This document shows, piece by piece, positions 24,005 to 36,081 of a stretch of 64,000 nt of DNA; the first letter of the stretch is position 1; every line of letters begins with the position of its first letter. The notes beneath the pieces were generated by a model. That model did no database searches. It was not told the origin of the DNA and worked only from the letters and a program-made list of their open reading frames with translations. Both the position numbers and the translations under genes were made by a program. Location: the NCBI GenBank assembly GCA_958295665.1, contig OY282558.1:112830838-112894837 (forward strand), given 5' to 3'. This DNA comes from Tipula vernalis (lineage: Eukaryota > Arthropoda > Insecta > Diptera > Tipulidae).

Positions 24005-24590
24005 GATGTACAATTACGACGGCCATAAAAATATACAAGGTTTTATCTTGAAATGGTAAGTTTTATGGAATAATTTACACTGTAATGGAGAATGTAGTAG
24101 GTTCTTTATAAAATTGGGCCGAATCAAATTTTTTCAGTGCAACTCCATAGCATTATTTTCATAACGTTGTCCATTTCTTTAGAGTATTTTTCCTTTGTCA
24201 CAATGTTTAGTGCGTTTTTATTCACTATTCGGAGCAAGCTATCGAGAGCCGTCATATAAAAATGGCTCCCAATAGTGGCTCCGTATAAATAGATAGCAAT
24301 TTAATTAGAAATTATAGTTTGGTAATATGATAATTAAAATGGTTATAGTTATGTTATAAATAAGCAATGCATAAGTTTAGTTGCCAGCGCAAGAGTGGTG
24401 AGCTTGGTTTACTATCATTTGATTCTTTTGGACATCTTATATTGCCTGGAACTGTGTTGGCTTGCGCACGACATCCTGAGTGGCTTCATTGTCCTCAGCC
24501 CGCCATGGTGTTGGCTCGTGCACTTCTTCGGCATCGATTGGTTCATCCAGACCAGCAAGCTGTTACGGAGGTATGATCATCGGATTGGCG
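24005..24590. other. Intergenic DNA, possible 3' end of the gypsy element
   Basis: No gene recognised. This is where the 3' LTR of the antisense gypsy element should lie, but I could not identify matching LTR ends here and at about 32.6-33.3 kb. The plus-strand ORFs near 24367-24752 are antisense to transposon sequence. Confidence 0.35.
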
Positions 24591-24849
24591 ACTGAGCTCG
24601 AACGAGGCGATATTGTTTTGTCGTTCGACTTTTACAACTTAGTTCTCAGCTCCTTCATGGCTCTCGATTTATCCCGGCAGCCATTCAAACCTATTGTTGC
24701 GAAGCACAGATGTGAAATAAAAGGCATCTCCGAACTAGCTTTCCACTCTTGAGTTACGAATACCGCCTCGTTCCAACTTCGCGTTCTTCTCATGTCACTC
24801 CTAATTTTTGACTTCACTCCTAATGCTTACGAAGTCATGTATCGGTAGC

Positions 24850-25320
24850 ACGTCAGGAATTTTCGTTAAATACTACCAACGTTTCCTTCCCCGTTCAAAT
24901 TCTCGAGACCTGTCTTTTTTGACAAAACGCTCGGCTTGGCCGTTCGACTGCCATTTACATTACACATCTTCTTAAAACAGTTGGAACTGAACTGTGGCCC
25001 CATTTTAACTAACGATGCTGTCACAAAATCTATGGTGACCGAATGTTTACTGCAGGTTTTGATTTTTTTTCCGATGTTTTACAACTCATCTTGAAAACTT
25101 CTGGCCATTTGCTAAATGCATCCACCATAATTAAGTAGTAGAAACTAGTGACGGGGCCAGCATAATCGATGAATGAGGGTCCATGGACTCTTCGGCATCG
25201 GTCACGCATTGCATTGTGCATTTTCGGGATGCCTTCGAATAGGTTTGGTCCCTGGGTGGTCCGATTGCAGTTCCGTTCACCATAAAAAACACACTTTTCT
25301 GCCAACCAAACCGACGCATG
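24850..25320 (-). pseudogene. Gypsy integrase fragment
   Basis: Minus-strand reading 'FIDYAGPVTSFYYLIMVDAF' followed by SKWPEVFKM is the start of a retroviral-type integrase catalytic core, with the first Asp in 'DYAGP' and the next in 'MVDAFSKW'. Further down, in shifted frames, are 'GPQFSSNCFKKMC' and 'SNGQAERFV' (24990-24930), the second half of the core with its usual 'N.QAER' Glu motif. The zinc-binding N-terminus is poorly preserved. It is not functional because of frameshifts. Confidence 0.85.
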
Positions 25321-25349
25321 GAGCGGGAAATTCTCTGCTGCTGAGATCA

Positions 25350-25651
25350 GCTAATTCTTTCAGAAACCATACATTGCAGTTTCAGCGTGGATTGTTGCGA
25401 ACTTGAAAGGCAGAGATTTCGCTGACTCGATTTCAAAACAATCTGCAAAAGCGTCAATGGGAATTGTTGAAATGATGACATCTTTCGGTTCAGGCTTCGG
25501 TTGCGTCTTGAAATAAAAACAGCGTACGCGAAACTCTTCGTAAACGATAAAAGCTTAGTTTTGTAGACGATTGGCAGAGTAGAGCGGGACTCCTTTTCTG
25601 GATCCAAACACTGCCAGCAATGATGGTGATTGGTACGTAGCTCGAACTTCC
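25350..25651 (-). pseudogene. Gypsy RNase H, downstream half
   Basis: Across the LINE insertion the reading resumes as 'YIYGRKFELRTNHHHCWQCL' and continues 'DPEKESRSTLPIVY', matching the 'RYLYGRKFTLRTDHKPL...' block of gypsy RNase H with frame errors. The other half is at 30432-30670. Confidence 0.75.
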
Positions 25652-25663
25652 GGCCATAGATAT
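25652..25663. repeat. Target-site duplication, left copy
   Basis: GGCCATAGATAT, identical to 30420-30431, directly abutting the A-rich 3' end (T run on plus strand) of the Jockey-like LINE. Confidence 0.9.
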
Positions 25664-25810
25664 TTTTTTTTTAAACACCTTTATTGATATGGCTACTACA
25701 ATCTTTAACATTATTAATTCATTAGTAAGGTTGACATTAGTACTTATGAGATAAGCATAAACTTGTGTGGGTCTGCTGGACCAGTATCCAGTTCCCTTAA
25801 GAAATAATAT

Positions 25811-28473
25811 TCATACGGTTAGCTCATGTGGTTTGATTCGTTTGAGCCGCCTTACTTCGTTTGTACTGTCCAGTAGTTGTACGGCCTCAACGTTGGTGTG
25901 GTTAAGAAGTCTCTTCTCATGTTTAATGGCACATTCGCGGATGACGTCGTCTATCAATTGTATTTCTAGATCATTGTGTATTTCCCTGTTAGTCACAAAT
26001 CGGTAAGCGTTGGTGACCATTCGAAGAAATTTATTTTGGCTACGTTGTTTAATATCTCTATTGGATTTATGAGCACAACCCCATAGCTGCGCACCATACA
26101 TCCATATTGGTTTGAAGATAGTCTGGTAGACTAGTCTTTTGCAATACAGGTTTATTTTGGAATGATGCCCAATTAACCAGTACATTTGACGTTGTTTTAA
26201 TCGTATCTGTTCAGCTTTTTGTCTAACATGATGTTTCCAGTTGAGCCTTGAACCTAAATGCAGACCAAGGTATTTTGCCGATTCAGCCTGCGGCACTTGC
26301 ACCCCATTGAGGTACATGTGTAGACTGTTATTTTTGTGTCGGAGCGTAAATGTCATATGGGTTGATTTGAGCTTATTAAGCACTATTTTCCAGTCAATTG
26401 TCCATTTAGTAACGTTGTTCATTGCTCGTTGAAGATTTTCCACTGCCCTTGGTTGTGATTCGTCTACTGACATAATTACAGTGTCGTCAGCGAACGTGCC
26501 GATGAATGTTTTATTCGTTGTAGGTATGTCCGCAGTGTAGAGAAGGTAGAGGAGGGATCCCAAAACGCTTCCCTGCGGAACTCCCGCTAGCGTTGGATAT
26601 AAGTCAGAACATGTTTCTTCATGGATGACTCTGAATTGGCGATCAGAGAGGTATGATTCAAGCAGCTGGCAATAGTTTTGTGGTAGCATTTTGCTCATCT
26701 TGAATGTCAATCTCTCGTGCCACACCCCATCAAAGGCCTGAGATACATCCAGAAATACGGTGGGCCAATATTTCTTTTCTTCTAACGCTTGCTCTATTAC
26801 CGTAGTTATTCGATGGACTTGATCTATTGTAGAGTGGTTATTCCTGAATCCAAATTGAAAATCAGGAACGTTTACCATTGGCTTTAGACGTTTTAGTAGT
26901 AGTTTTTCAAACAGCTTTGATAAGGTCGGAAGCAGTGAAATTGGTCTGTATGATGTTACTTCTTCATCTGGTTTACTTGGTTTCTTCAACATAATTATTT
27001 GGGCCGTTTTGAAGCATTTGGGTACATACTTCGATCTCATACAGGCATTAAATAAGTATGAGATCATGATGATTGCTTTGCGTGGAAGTTCCTTGAATAG
27101 ACCCTGTGATATTTCATCAATTCCTGGTGCCTTTTTTTGACTAAGACTTTTGTCGATTTCTTCAGCAATTTCCATTGGCGTGACCCTTTTAAAATCCTGA
27201 TTTGGTTGATAGACAGGTGTTACGTCAATGTTGGATTGAATGTCATGGGGTTGAAACACTGTTGCTAGGTGTTGAGCAAAGAGTTCCGCTTTTTCTTTGT
27301 CATGTCGAACCCAATTGCCTTGAGCATTTCTTATAGGTGGTACTCGAACTACAGGTCGTTTAAATTTTCTGGTTGCTTTCCATAACGAGTAGTCCTTATC
27401 CATTTCTGGACCTAACCCGCTTAAGTAGTTGTCGAAGCAATCCTGTTTGAAGCTTTTGATTAGCCTATTGACTTTGTTACTTATTCGATTGAAGGTGGTT
27501 TTGTCAGCGGGATTTCTGGTGAGATGCCATATTCTCCTTGCCTTTCTCCTTTCCTTGATTTGTTCCCTGATTTCAGCCGGGTATTTGACTTCAATCTCCG
27601 CTTTGTTCTTTAATTCTGGAGTAGCTAGACTGGCGGCCATACGAGTGTATTCAATGAAATTGTTTGTTTGTTGTTCCAATTCTTCATTACTTTTAATACT
27701 AACTTTTAATTCAACTAGCTCTTCCACTTTTTCTCTGAAGGGATCCCAATCCGTGAATCTATTAGTAATTTTTTGCTTTTTATTTTTCTTGATGACTACA
27801 GCGCTTACTGACAACAGTACAGGAATGTGATCAGATGTTACGTCGTTAATTCCTTCGACTCTATAGTGTAACTGGATGAAATACCTTTTATGATGAAGAA
27901 AACAAGCAGATCTGGTATTTTTCCTGCATTCGTTGGCCAATACGTTGGCCCCCCTTGGAGACAGATATTCACATTTGTTTTCATGAATGGCATTGAACAA
28001 AGCATTTCCTTTCACAGGAGAAATTAGCCTGGACCCCAAGCTGTATGCTTTATATTATAGTCGCCTCTAATAATAAATTTTGGACCGAGCTTATTAAAGA
28101 CGTTATTAAATTGTAACTTCGTTGGTGTATGCCGTGGAGGACAGTATTCTGCCGCAATATTTAGATCTGCGCCATTATATTCGATTGAGATAACAGTTGC
28201 TTGCATGTAGCTTTCTCGAATAACCTCTTGTTGATTATGTTTGATATTATTTTTAATTAGTACAGCTGAACCACCTCTGGCTCTTTCACTAGGATGGGTT
28301 GTCCAGTAGAAATTAAATCCCTTTATTCTGAAAAAGCTTTTGTTGGAGAAGTGCGTTTCTGAAATAAGTGCAATATCTATGTTGTTTGTATGGAGAAATA
28401 TTTCCAGTTCTTGGGCTCGTTGGTTGAGCCCATTAGCGTTCCAAGTTACAATGCGTAGGAACGAGTTAATCAT
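25811..28473 (-). pseudogene. LINE ORF2: endonuclease and reverse transcriptase
   Basis: The first part (28473-28024) is the apurinic-type endonuclease: LRIVTWNANGLNQRAQELEI, 'IDIALISETHF', and 'IIRGDYNIKHTAWG' with the catalytic Asp-Tyr-Asn. A single frameshift near 28030 moves the frame, and the second part (28039-25811) resumes at 'SRLISPVKGNAL'. It contains the complete Jockey reverse transcriptase: 'SYRPISLLPTLSKLFEKLLL', 'FQFGFRNNHSTIDQVHRIT', 'FLDVSQAFDGVWH', 'LAGVPQGSVLG' and the catalytic 'GTFADDTVIMS'. The C-terminal domain follows, without an RNase H. The frameshift makes the protein non-functional unless recoded or sequenced wrongly. Confidence 0.92.
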
Positions 28474-28596
28474 TTGTGTGTATGCTGACTTTTTTTGCTA
28501 GGCGGATAGAAATTAATTTCTAGTTTTGCCACCCTTTCTGTTAAGTGACCAAGTGTCTGTTGAATTTGACTAAGCTTTTTAATAATTTCAAAGTTA

Positions 28597-30202
28597 TTAG
28601 ACTTCTATATGTTTGTTGTTTTGGTTTGATTCATCAGCAGATAACTTGGTGATTTGCGCATAGGATAATCCAACTGTGGATGGTGTGATTGTTGTTTGTG
28701 GTTTAGCAGCTTTGGTTTGTAATCGCTGTACTACTCTTGTTCTATTATTCTGTTGACTTTTAATTTTGTTCTGATATACACAGCATCCTTTATAATTTGC
28801 AGTATGTCCTTGTTGTTGACAAAGAGCACATGAAGGCGCGATATCTGGTTGTTTTTTGCATTTTGTCGTGTGATGATCTCCAGCACATTTAACGCATTTG
28901 GTTTGACGATAGCAAAAACTCTTGGTATGTCCAAGTTGTTGACAATTCGTACATTGTGGAATGTCCCTTGTCTTGTTAGATGGCTCAATTTTAAATATAC
29001 AGTACGCAAGTTTCTTGATGTTGTATACTTCTTTATTGTTGTCTTTTTGTTTTAATTCGATGTAAAACAATGGAAAGTGTTTCCTGTCTTTTACACCATT
29101 AGTTGTGACCATTTTGTGTATGGTATGTTAGTAATACCTGCGACTTCATGTCCCATTTTTTCTAAGTCTGCTTTAATTACATCGTGACTAATGGAAGATG
29201 GTAAGCCTCTGATAACCACTCTATAAGCCTTTTCGCTCTTCAGTTGATAGGTGTGATATTCTATATTTTCTGATTGGTTGCTGGGTTCTTTTTTTAATTC
29301 TTCCAGTAATTTTTTGACATTTCTGTAATCATTTTCATTTTGAAAGGTAATTTTAATGTCACTATTTGAAAGCGCCTTAAAATTAGTTGATTCACTAGTG
29401 GTTTTTATTACTTTTTGTCGAAAAAGTTCGAAATTTTTGATATTGCTCACGTTAATGGGTGGAGGCAGTGGTATTTTTGGTTTTTTCTGTTCAGTGTTAT
29501 TGATCACAATTTGTGTAGTATTTTTTGGAGGAGTTTTCGTTTTTGTGCGCCTGCGTTTCCCAGCATTTCTGTTATCAGCACTGGAAACTTCTTTTTCCAG
29601 TTCTTCCTCATCTGTGCAATAATCCTCTGGACTCAGAGCACTGAATCTATTATTCTGTTGAAAAACTGGAAATTGCCGCAGCAACCAGTTGGAATTATTT
29701 GAATGTTCATGTTGACTGGATGATGGCTGAATATGGTTGGAAGAAAGATTGTTAACTCGTGCTGAATCCTTAGCTATGCTATTTTTAACCTTTTCTTTTA
29801 GTGTAGAGTTTTCTCTCTTAAGTTTAGCAACTTCATTGCTCAGCTGCGCGATTAGTTTCTCCATTTTTTGAAATTTATTTAACAGCTCCTCACTGTTTAT
29901 AATATTTTTTAATGCACTCGGCATTTGTTCTGATAATGAAGTTACTTTTTCAGTGGGGATTGCGTTGTTTGCAAATATTTTTTGTATTGGTGATCTGATT
30001 CGGAGCCCCATCGGAATGAAAGTTCTTCCTCGTTACTCTTTTGAGCGATGATATTGCTTAGCTTATTTTTGGTATCATTAGAATTTTGTAGCAATGTTTA
30101 GTCCCCCGAAGAATCCATGGGACCGACCTCCGGAGAGAGTGGATTTTCCTGAACATCAGGTCTGCCACCTAGGGTATTAGTTTCCTTGTTTGTTTTATCC
30201 AT
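28597..30202 (-). pseudogene. LINE ORF1: gag-like zinc-knuckle protein
   Basis: Likely start at 30202 (MDKTNKETNTLGGRPDVQEN), then a stop at 30098-30100. The main body (30011-29091) has a coiled-coil-like stretch (MEKLIAQLSNEVAKLKRENS) and the RRM-like 'YHTYQLKSEKAYRVVIRGLP'. After a frameshift near 29100 the last part (to 28597) has three CCHC-type knuckles: CTNCQQLGHTKSFC, CVKCAGDHHTTKC and CALCQQQGHTANYKGC. In Jockey elements this protein binds the element RNA. Two or three lesions break it. Confidence 0.88.
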
Positions 30203-30419
30203 TGCTTTTTGTTTTTATAGTGTTATTACACTCGCCTCTAGAAGTTCAGCCGTTGTGATACATTAAAAATGCAAAACAAGCGTTGCCCAGGTGCTACCGC
30301 GTGGAGGTAAACTAGAGACAGTTGATGGTTTCTACATAGTTGCAACGTTGGAGTATAAACCAATTTATAATTGGCTATAAACAGTCAACGCCTACCCTTT
30401 TGAAACACACCCAGCACCT

Positions 30420-30431
30420 GGCCATAGATAT
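30420..30431. repeat. Target-site duplication, right copy
   Basis: GGCCATAGATAT, the second copy, at the 5' end of the LINE. It encodes the 'YIYGQ' part of gypsy RNase H, so the insertion split a once continuous coding region. Confidence 0.9.
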
Positions 30432-31200
30432 AACGATGAAACATTTTAAGAGCGAACACTAGCGCAAGGGCTTCTCGCTGGTTCCACGCATAGTCTTTTC
30501 GGCCTTGCCAAATGAGGATGAGAACCGCCCCATTCTGGAACTTGAGGCAGGCAGCGATAATGATTTCCTTTGTTGGGTCGTAATGTGCCAATCCGAGATC
30601 TGCTGGCAGAACTTCTTTAAGTTTACTGAATAATACCTCGCGGGCCGACGCCTATTCGTACGTAACATTATCCCGCAACAATTCGTCCAGTGGCCCTCGC
30701 AGGACCTTCACTCCTTTCGATAAACTTGCCATACCAACTAATGGCTCCCAGAAAAAAACGAAGCATTGAGATATCCGTTGGTGCCGACAATTGCTGAATT
30801 ACCTCGATCTTGGCTTTGTCGGGGTTCAACCCATTAGCGTCGCTGATTTGGTCCAAGGAGCTGACTGACTTCTGTCCGAAAGAACATTTTGCGGGCTTAA
30901 TAGAGAACCCGTAGTCCTGGACGGGGCCGAAGACAGAGAACAGCTTCTTTGATGGTCCTGCTTGCTCATTCCGGCCACAATGATATCGTCGAGATATGCT
31001 GCAACTGTGTGAATTCCTTCTAGCATTGTGTCAATCAGCCGTTGGAAAATGCCGGGTGCTGTTTTCTCTCCGGGCTGCAAGCGAATGACTTCGAAAAGTC
31101 CAACGTGCGTATTGATCAACATGAGCTTCTTGTAGTTTTCATCGAGCATCCGAGAGGTCAATATTACTGAAGACAGTGTAACCTGCGGATTTTGCAAAAC
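30432..31200 (-). pseudogene. Gypsy reverse transcriptase and upstream RNase H half
   Basis: Minus-strand blocks in order are: 'YKKLMLINTHVGLFEVIRLQ' then PGEKTAPGIFQRLIDTMLEG; 'VAAYLDDIIVAG' with the YLDD catalytic motif; 'GLNPDKAKIEVIQQLSAPTD' and 'LRFFLGAISWYGKFI' (connection); then the RNase H start 'LAHYDPTKEIIIAA' and 'EALALVFALKMFHRYIYG'. These are hallmark blocks of insect Ty3/gypsy pol. Frameshifts separate them. Confidence 0.88.
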
Positions 31201-31379
31201 TATCAGCGGGTGTGTGGATACTGGTTCGGCTCAAGTGCGGCGTTGCGCCCTGTCGAGTAGTCAGCAGTCATGCAAGTACCTCCGTTTTTCTTTTTGACAA
31301 ATCTAAGTTTGAAACATAGACCTTTCCGATGGCTTTGCGGTTGTATACAACTTCAGTTTTGCCTGGAAACTAACTTTTA

Positions 31380-32420
31380 TTTACATCCGATCACCAGGTG
31401 TGCTGATTGCTTGTTCTTCGCAATGTGTCAAGGTAGGCATCCCGAAATCTTCCCAGTTCATCCGCGAGATGATTGGCCAGTCTGACCGTGTATCGAGCTG
31501 CAGTTTAACTTTACGGTTATTGATTGACGGCATGATGGATTTGCGTGTCGACTATGCAAAACTTCTTCTATGCTTGCGGTCCTCCCGACGCACTCGTTTC
31601 GCCTTAACGCGAGCTGCTGACTGGCAATATCCGTTCTTGTGTACGGAAGTCGTGCACGTTTGATATTCTTTGTCCTTAAATGGGCAATCTAGATATAAAA
31701 AGACGTCGCCACATAAGAGACACGAGTACTTCGCTGTCAAGTAATTACTATGATTTGCTTCTTCCTTAGGGAAGAGTGGACGCCCTATGTTCTGATGTTT
31801 GCTTTGGTTCCATTGTGCCCTGCTATGGATTTCCAGCACTTCCGACTTGATTGCATCACAACGAACGACCATACGCCTGTTATAAGATTGCTGAGACAGT
31901 CAGCGATGTCCACCAGCTCCTATGTATTGCGCATCTAGCTTTCACAGCAGCTTTTCCAGCCCTGCGGTTTGGCGACGCCCTGTACGAACAGCAGAACCTT
32001 GATATCCTCCGCCGAAGCACACATCAAATTGATGCGAGCAGCCCATGTTTTGTAGTTTTCGCACTCGCTTTTTGCAATCTTTAGGCATCTTTATATCGCA
32101 GCGGGAAAAGCGATTCTATCCACCCATAAATGAGCTTTAGCTTCAGTAATTTCCATTGGTTTACGCGATAGAATAGTGTTGGCAAACTTTTGGTAAACTT
32201 GCGACGCGAGTTTCTATAGAAACAACCCAACTTTCGCCTTTTCTGTCAATGACGCCGCATCTTTGGTGAAAATCAATTCGTAGCGGCATACCACAAGTCG
32301 AATGTTGTATTATAATTTCTCCTTGCGGTCGGACAAATTTTAAACGATTGAGTATCCTTGCTTTTCAAGCATCTGTGGGTCTTGCTGCTGGTTTAGGAGA
32401 TGATCCAACAATTGTTTCAT
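31380..32420 (-). pseudogene. Gypsy gag and protease fragment
   Basis: Gag blocks read 'LLDHLLNQQQDPQMLEKQGY', then 'LIFTKDAASLTEKAKVGLFL' and 'CENYKTWAARINLMCASAED'. Near 31740-31620 comes a nucleocapsid-like Cys/His stretch (CLLCGDVFLYLDCPFKDKEY...CTTSVHKNGYC). Downstream, near 31525-31480, 'NNRKVKLQLDTRSDWPIISR' is an aspartic protease start whose 'LDT' replaces the usual DTG/DTA core. Stops and shifts occur throughout. Confidence 0.75.
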
Positions 32421-34911
32421 GAGTTTCTCGGCTCACTAACCTCTCGTTTGGTGATCCAATTGATTAATTTCTTCGCATATTTCGGAAGTTTAATAATGCC
32501 AATTCAACTTCAGTTTTGTCTAGAAAACATTTTTGTAGCATATTCCTTGCTGTTCGCAAATTTTCTTCCGCAAAACTATTAGACGATTTGAAATAGAAGA
32601 GGGTATTTTTTTTGGCAATATAGGTCCGTCGACATCATCACCGATATATCGTTATCGGGTTCGTGACGGCTAATGGAAAAGTGCTCTTACTAACCGGAAA
32701 TTTGTTCATTCAAATATAAACAACGACAAATAATTTATCAAAAGTTGGAGCTTAAAATTACATAATATATGTACCGTGTGTTAACAGTACTTAAGAAGTG
32801 GATTAATTATTCAAGAAATGCGATCACGAGGACTGAATTTTTAATTCAAATGACCGTATATTACTGATGATTTACAATCATTCAATCACAGTTGCCTAAT
32901 TATAGAAACATTTTGCCAAAAATTTAATAAGTCGATCAATATTCGTAAAGCATTCACAATCGTTAAAAATACTTGCTGATAATTCAATCAACCTTGGTAA
33001 CCTTGAGTATGAATGCCAGTTTGTTATATATATTACCATAATTTCTTATTATTCAAAACCGATAGATATTAGTTTTCTAGTTAACAAATAAACGTTTTAA
33101 TTAAATTTCGAACCCAGAGCAATGCCCTCAGAAAGTACAATCCAATCGCTCGACTAACGATGCACACAACGAAAACTTGTAGGGTCAACTGCCAGTAGAT
33201 ATCGTGTACGTAAATAGTACTCACTATCGACGGTAGAAATGAAAAAAAAAAATTGAATGTTCTGTTACCGCGATTATGGATTAGGAGTATTTTCGATAAG
33301 AGCCTGATGAATTTATTATTATGCGCTATGCTTGTCTCGAAAATTAAACTGGAGCTGTGAGCTTCTTACTTTTATGACGCATGCAATAAATTGATAATTT
33401 TTTTGATCAATTTGATTTGAAACGCTCTAATCAAAACGGTATACAAACAAATTAAACCCCACCGCTTAGCTGTTTGATGCATTACTGGTATAGGAAAACT
33501 AAAACAGATTAAGGTTAATCAATCCGATATTATGAAATTTCTACCGACTATACAAATTATACTGAATGATTTTTTAAATTTTGTGAAAAAATTGTCACCA
33601 AAACAAGGTTCCGCAAGCAAATTTTCAACCTACTGCCCTTAAATTGCACACTAAGTCACCTCTGCTAGTCGATTATCTCTTGTTTTTCGAGTTTCTGTGT
33701 TGCAATTGCGAGGAAACTGGGTTGTGTAAATAGTATGAAAACTCAAAATGTCTAATCACGTATATTCACGTTTTGTAGCAATTTCGAGAATCATCGTATC
33801 TCATGAAATGCTTACCTAATCGACCCTCAGGCATCTGAGTCTTAATAGGGATTATTGGACTCGAATTTTGACGTCACGTTGCATCATATTACTGACTTAC
33901 AGATTCAACGGGATTTTATGTGATTTTCCGGGCTTTCAAGCTTACTGAACGTTTGTTGGCCGTTTAGATATTATTCGAGATTTTACAGAGTCTTCAAGAT
34001 TTTCGATACTGTCCAAGTTAGGCTGGATTGAAATAAAAGCATTCACCATTGAGTTAGGGGAGATTTTCGAAACTCGAGGTTTTGAAATTTTTGGAATAAT
34101 CTAAATATCTGGGTTTGAATAATATAAATTAGCTTGTTATCTAACTTCTTCGAAAATATCAACATTACTCAACATTTTCGAGATTATTGGAGGTTTGTTA
34201 GTTATTTTTGCGAGAAAGAGTTGTTTCGCTCTTGAATTACTTAGCTTTGAGATTTTTGGATTATTCCAGGAATCCTAGTTTATTTGAGAATTTATAGAAA
34301 GAACTCTAAAAAGCAAAATAAAGCCCATTATAATTCGAGAAGAGATTTTCGAAATTCAAGACTTTTGGAATATCTAGATATTCAAATTTAAATAACATTG
34401 GGTAACTTAGCTTAACATCGAAGTTATTCGAGCGTATCGTTATTGAAGTATTTTCAAGATTATTTAAGGTTTTGCGAATACGGATTGTTGGTTTCTTAAT
34501 TTTTCAAGATTGTTCTATGATTTTAAGTTAATCCGAGTTTTTCGAAACAAATGTGATAAATGATATAAAAACGTTTTGTGGCAAGTTCACAAAAGCACCA
34601 TACTTTATTTTCTTCACTTTGACAATTATTCCAATTTAGTTCCCATCCGATTTATAATAGATTTCGTCGAAATATTATTTCCTGGAAAATAACTGTCCAT
34701 AATAAGATGCAAACGAAAATGATGCCACAGCGCTATTAGCTAGGTTGTTAACATACTAAATAAACGTTCGCTACTAATATCACGTTTACGTGTAGCGTAG
34801 TGTAGAGATATTAGATTTTTAAATCAGCCAAGTGAACACAGAAAATCGTACGAGAACACCATCATAGCGTAGTGTAGCAGCGCCTTGCCTCGATATTTTC
34901 AGTTACTACAA
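32421..34911. other. AT-rich DNA; 5' part of gypsy and a degenerate repeat
   Basis: The gypsy 5' leader and LTR should lie here, beyond about 32.6 kb, but no boundary was identified. Within 34050-34500 a stretch with GAGATTTTCGAAA, TTTTGGAAT and TTATTCGAG motifs recurs once, about 290 bp apart. No gene is seen. Confidence 0.4.
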
Positions 34912-35123
34912 ATGTGAGCTTAGATCCTTTCATGCCGATGGCGTCGGCTTTGAACATTCCGTTGGCAATAAAATACTGTGTTTTGGTTCATTTTACACGC
35001 TATAATTAACAAGAACTAAGATATCCTGAATTTGTAGCATGCATAAGAGCTAAATTTTTCGATAAATAAGAAACAGTCGTGTCAAATATGTGATTTGTAG
35101 GTTATGTCGACAAAATACTTCGC
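34912..35123 (-). repeat. Dispersed repeat, copy 2
   Basis: Inverse-orientation partner of 7882-8112. It ends exactly where the TTAA target of the piggyBac element begins, so the element inserted at or within this repeat. Confidence 0.6.
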
Positions 35124-35450
35124 TTAACCGTTGTGTCTATACCCAAAAAATTATACACTATTCTATACCCGACCCACCCGGGTGGCCACATGTATTTTCT
35201 TGTTAATATCGAAAATGTTTGTATTTGCCAGTGTATTATTGCCTTTATTTATTTTAATATACTATTTTAAACGTTATAAAACAAAAAAAATAAATAAAAA
35301 ATGGGGAATCCCCGGTTAATGCTAGTAAAACAAAACAGAAAAGAATCGTTTAGGTGAGCTGAGGAAATTAGAGTAGGTGTGGTATTCAAATGGAAAGGTT
35401 GATTGCGGAAGTGATTTTTTTTGTAAATAAATATATATGTGAGTGATAAA

Positions 35451-36081
35451 ATGGCGGACCACAGAGACATTTCAAATGCTGAGTTTAGACGGTAAGATTT
35501 ATTATTTGGATGATCCGTTCGGTTTTTTTACATTTATATACACATTTTTGCCCTAGTTTGTCGTATGAAGATCAACAAGCATACCTAAATCGTTTATTAG
35601 AGGATTGTGACGATGACGAAGAAGTGCTTGATTTTGTTGACGACGGCTCAGAAGATGAGTGGCTTCCTACAGCAGCGGATAGAAACGTGGAAGATTCAGA
35701 CATAGAGGACGTTTATGAAGATCATGAAGTCCAAATTGAAGTGTCTGATGAAGAAATTTTCAGCGATAGTGAAGTTGAAGACGAAGGAGAAACTGGAAGT
35801 GCAAATTGTAATAATTCGCCTTATCTAAAAGGAAAAGATGGATCGATATGGAGACAAAATCCTCCTCAAAGGCAAACATTGAGACACAATATTCTCAGGA
35901 GTCAACGAAGTGGGCCATCGCGATCGACCGAAATGTTATCTGTAAGAGATACCTTCAAGTGTATATTTACGGACGTCATGTGTGAAATAATCATTAGACA
36001 CACAAAGGCCAATGAAGTATACACAGAACAAAATATTCTAAATCGGGATAAACCGCAGAAAATCTGGAAATTATTGACATT
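35451..36081 (+). pseudogene. piggyBac transposase, 5' exons
   Basis: Exon 1 (35451-35491) encodes MADHRDISNAEFRR. A 65-bp intron (35492-35556, GTAAGA...CCCTAG) is removed to join LSYEDQQAYLNRLLEDCDDD. This is the acidic N-terminal region typical of piggyBac transposases (EDSDIEDVYEDHEVQIEVSD). It continues to 'NILNRDKPQKIWKLLTF', where the family's DDE domain should begin. There the coding sequence runs into the TATTCAG array at ATTTCAG|TATTC. About 150-180 residues, including the first catalytic Asp, are missing before the next transposase piece. The fused ORF remains open into the array. Confidence 0.85.

Larger units (their letters stand above)
25664..30419 (-). mobile_element. Jockey-like LINE, nearly full length
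   Basis: A 4756-bp non-LTR retrotransposon on the minus strand, bounded by 12-bp direct repeats GGCCATAGATAT. The 3' end is a poly-A (T run at 25664-25671 on the plus strand). ORF1 (30202-28597) carries zinc knuckles. ORF2 (28473-25811) has endonuclease and reverse transcriptase. Each ORF has only one or two frame breaks, so the insertion is fairly young compared with the host gypsy element. About 200 bp of 5' UTR precede ORF1. Confidence 0.92.
24591..32420 (-). mobile_element. Ty3/gypsy retrotransposon, interrupted by a LINE
   Basis: A minus-strand gag-pol relic in the order gag (32420-31560), protease (about 31550-31380), RT (31200-30670), RNase H (30670-30432 and 25651-25350) and integrase (25320-24850). 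It belongs to the K02A2.6-like group frequent in insects. All genes are broken by frameshifts and stops. The RNase H domain is split by the 4756-bp LINE at 25664-30419. LTRs were not identified, so the outer limits are those of recognisable coding sequence plus its 3' tail. Confidence 0.85.

Noticed and set aside
24367..24752. Overlapping plus-strand ORFs of 69-90 residues as genes
   Set aside because: They lie antisense to decayed gypsy pol or its 3' tail and resemble nothing; conserved blocks are on the minus strand nearby.
29356..29702. Plus-strand ORFs rich in Phe/Leu as membrane proteins
   Set aside because: Antisense shadows of the LINE ORF1 coding region.
32600..33250. 5' LTR of the gypsy element
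   Set aside because: Expected here by position, but no matching sequence near the 3' end and no clear primer-binding site were found, so no LTR is annotated.
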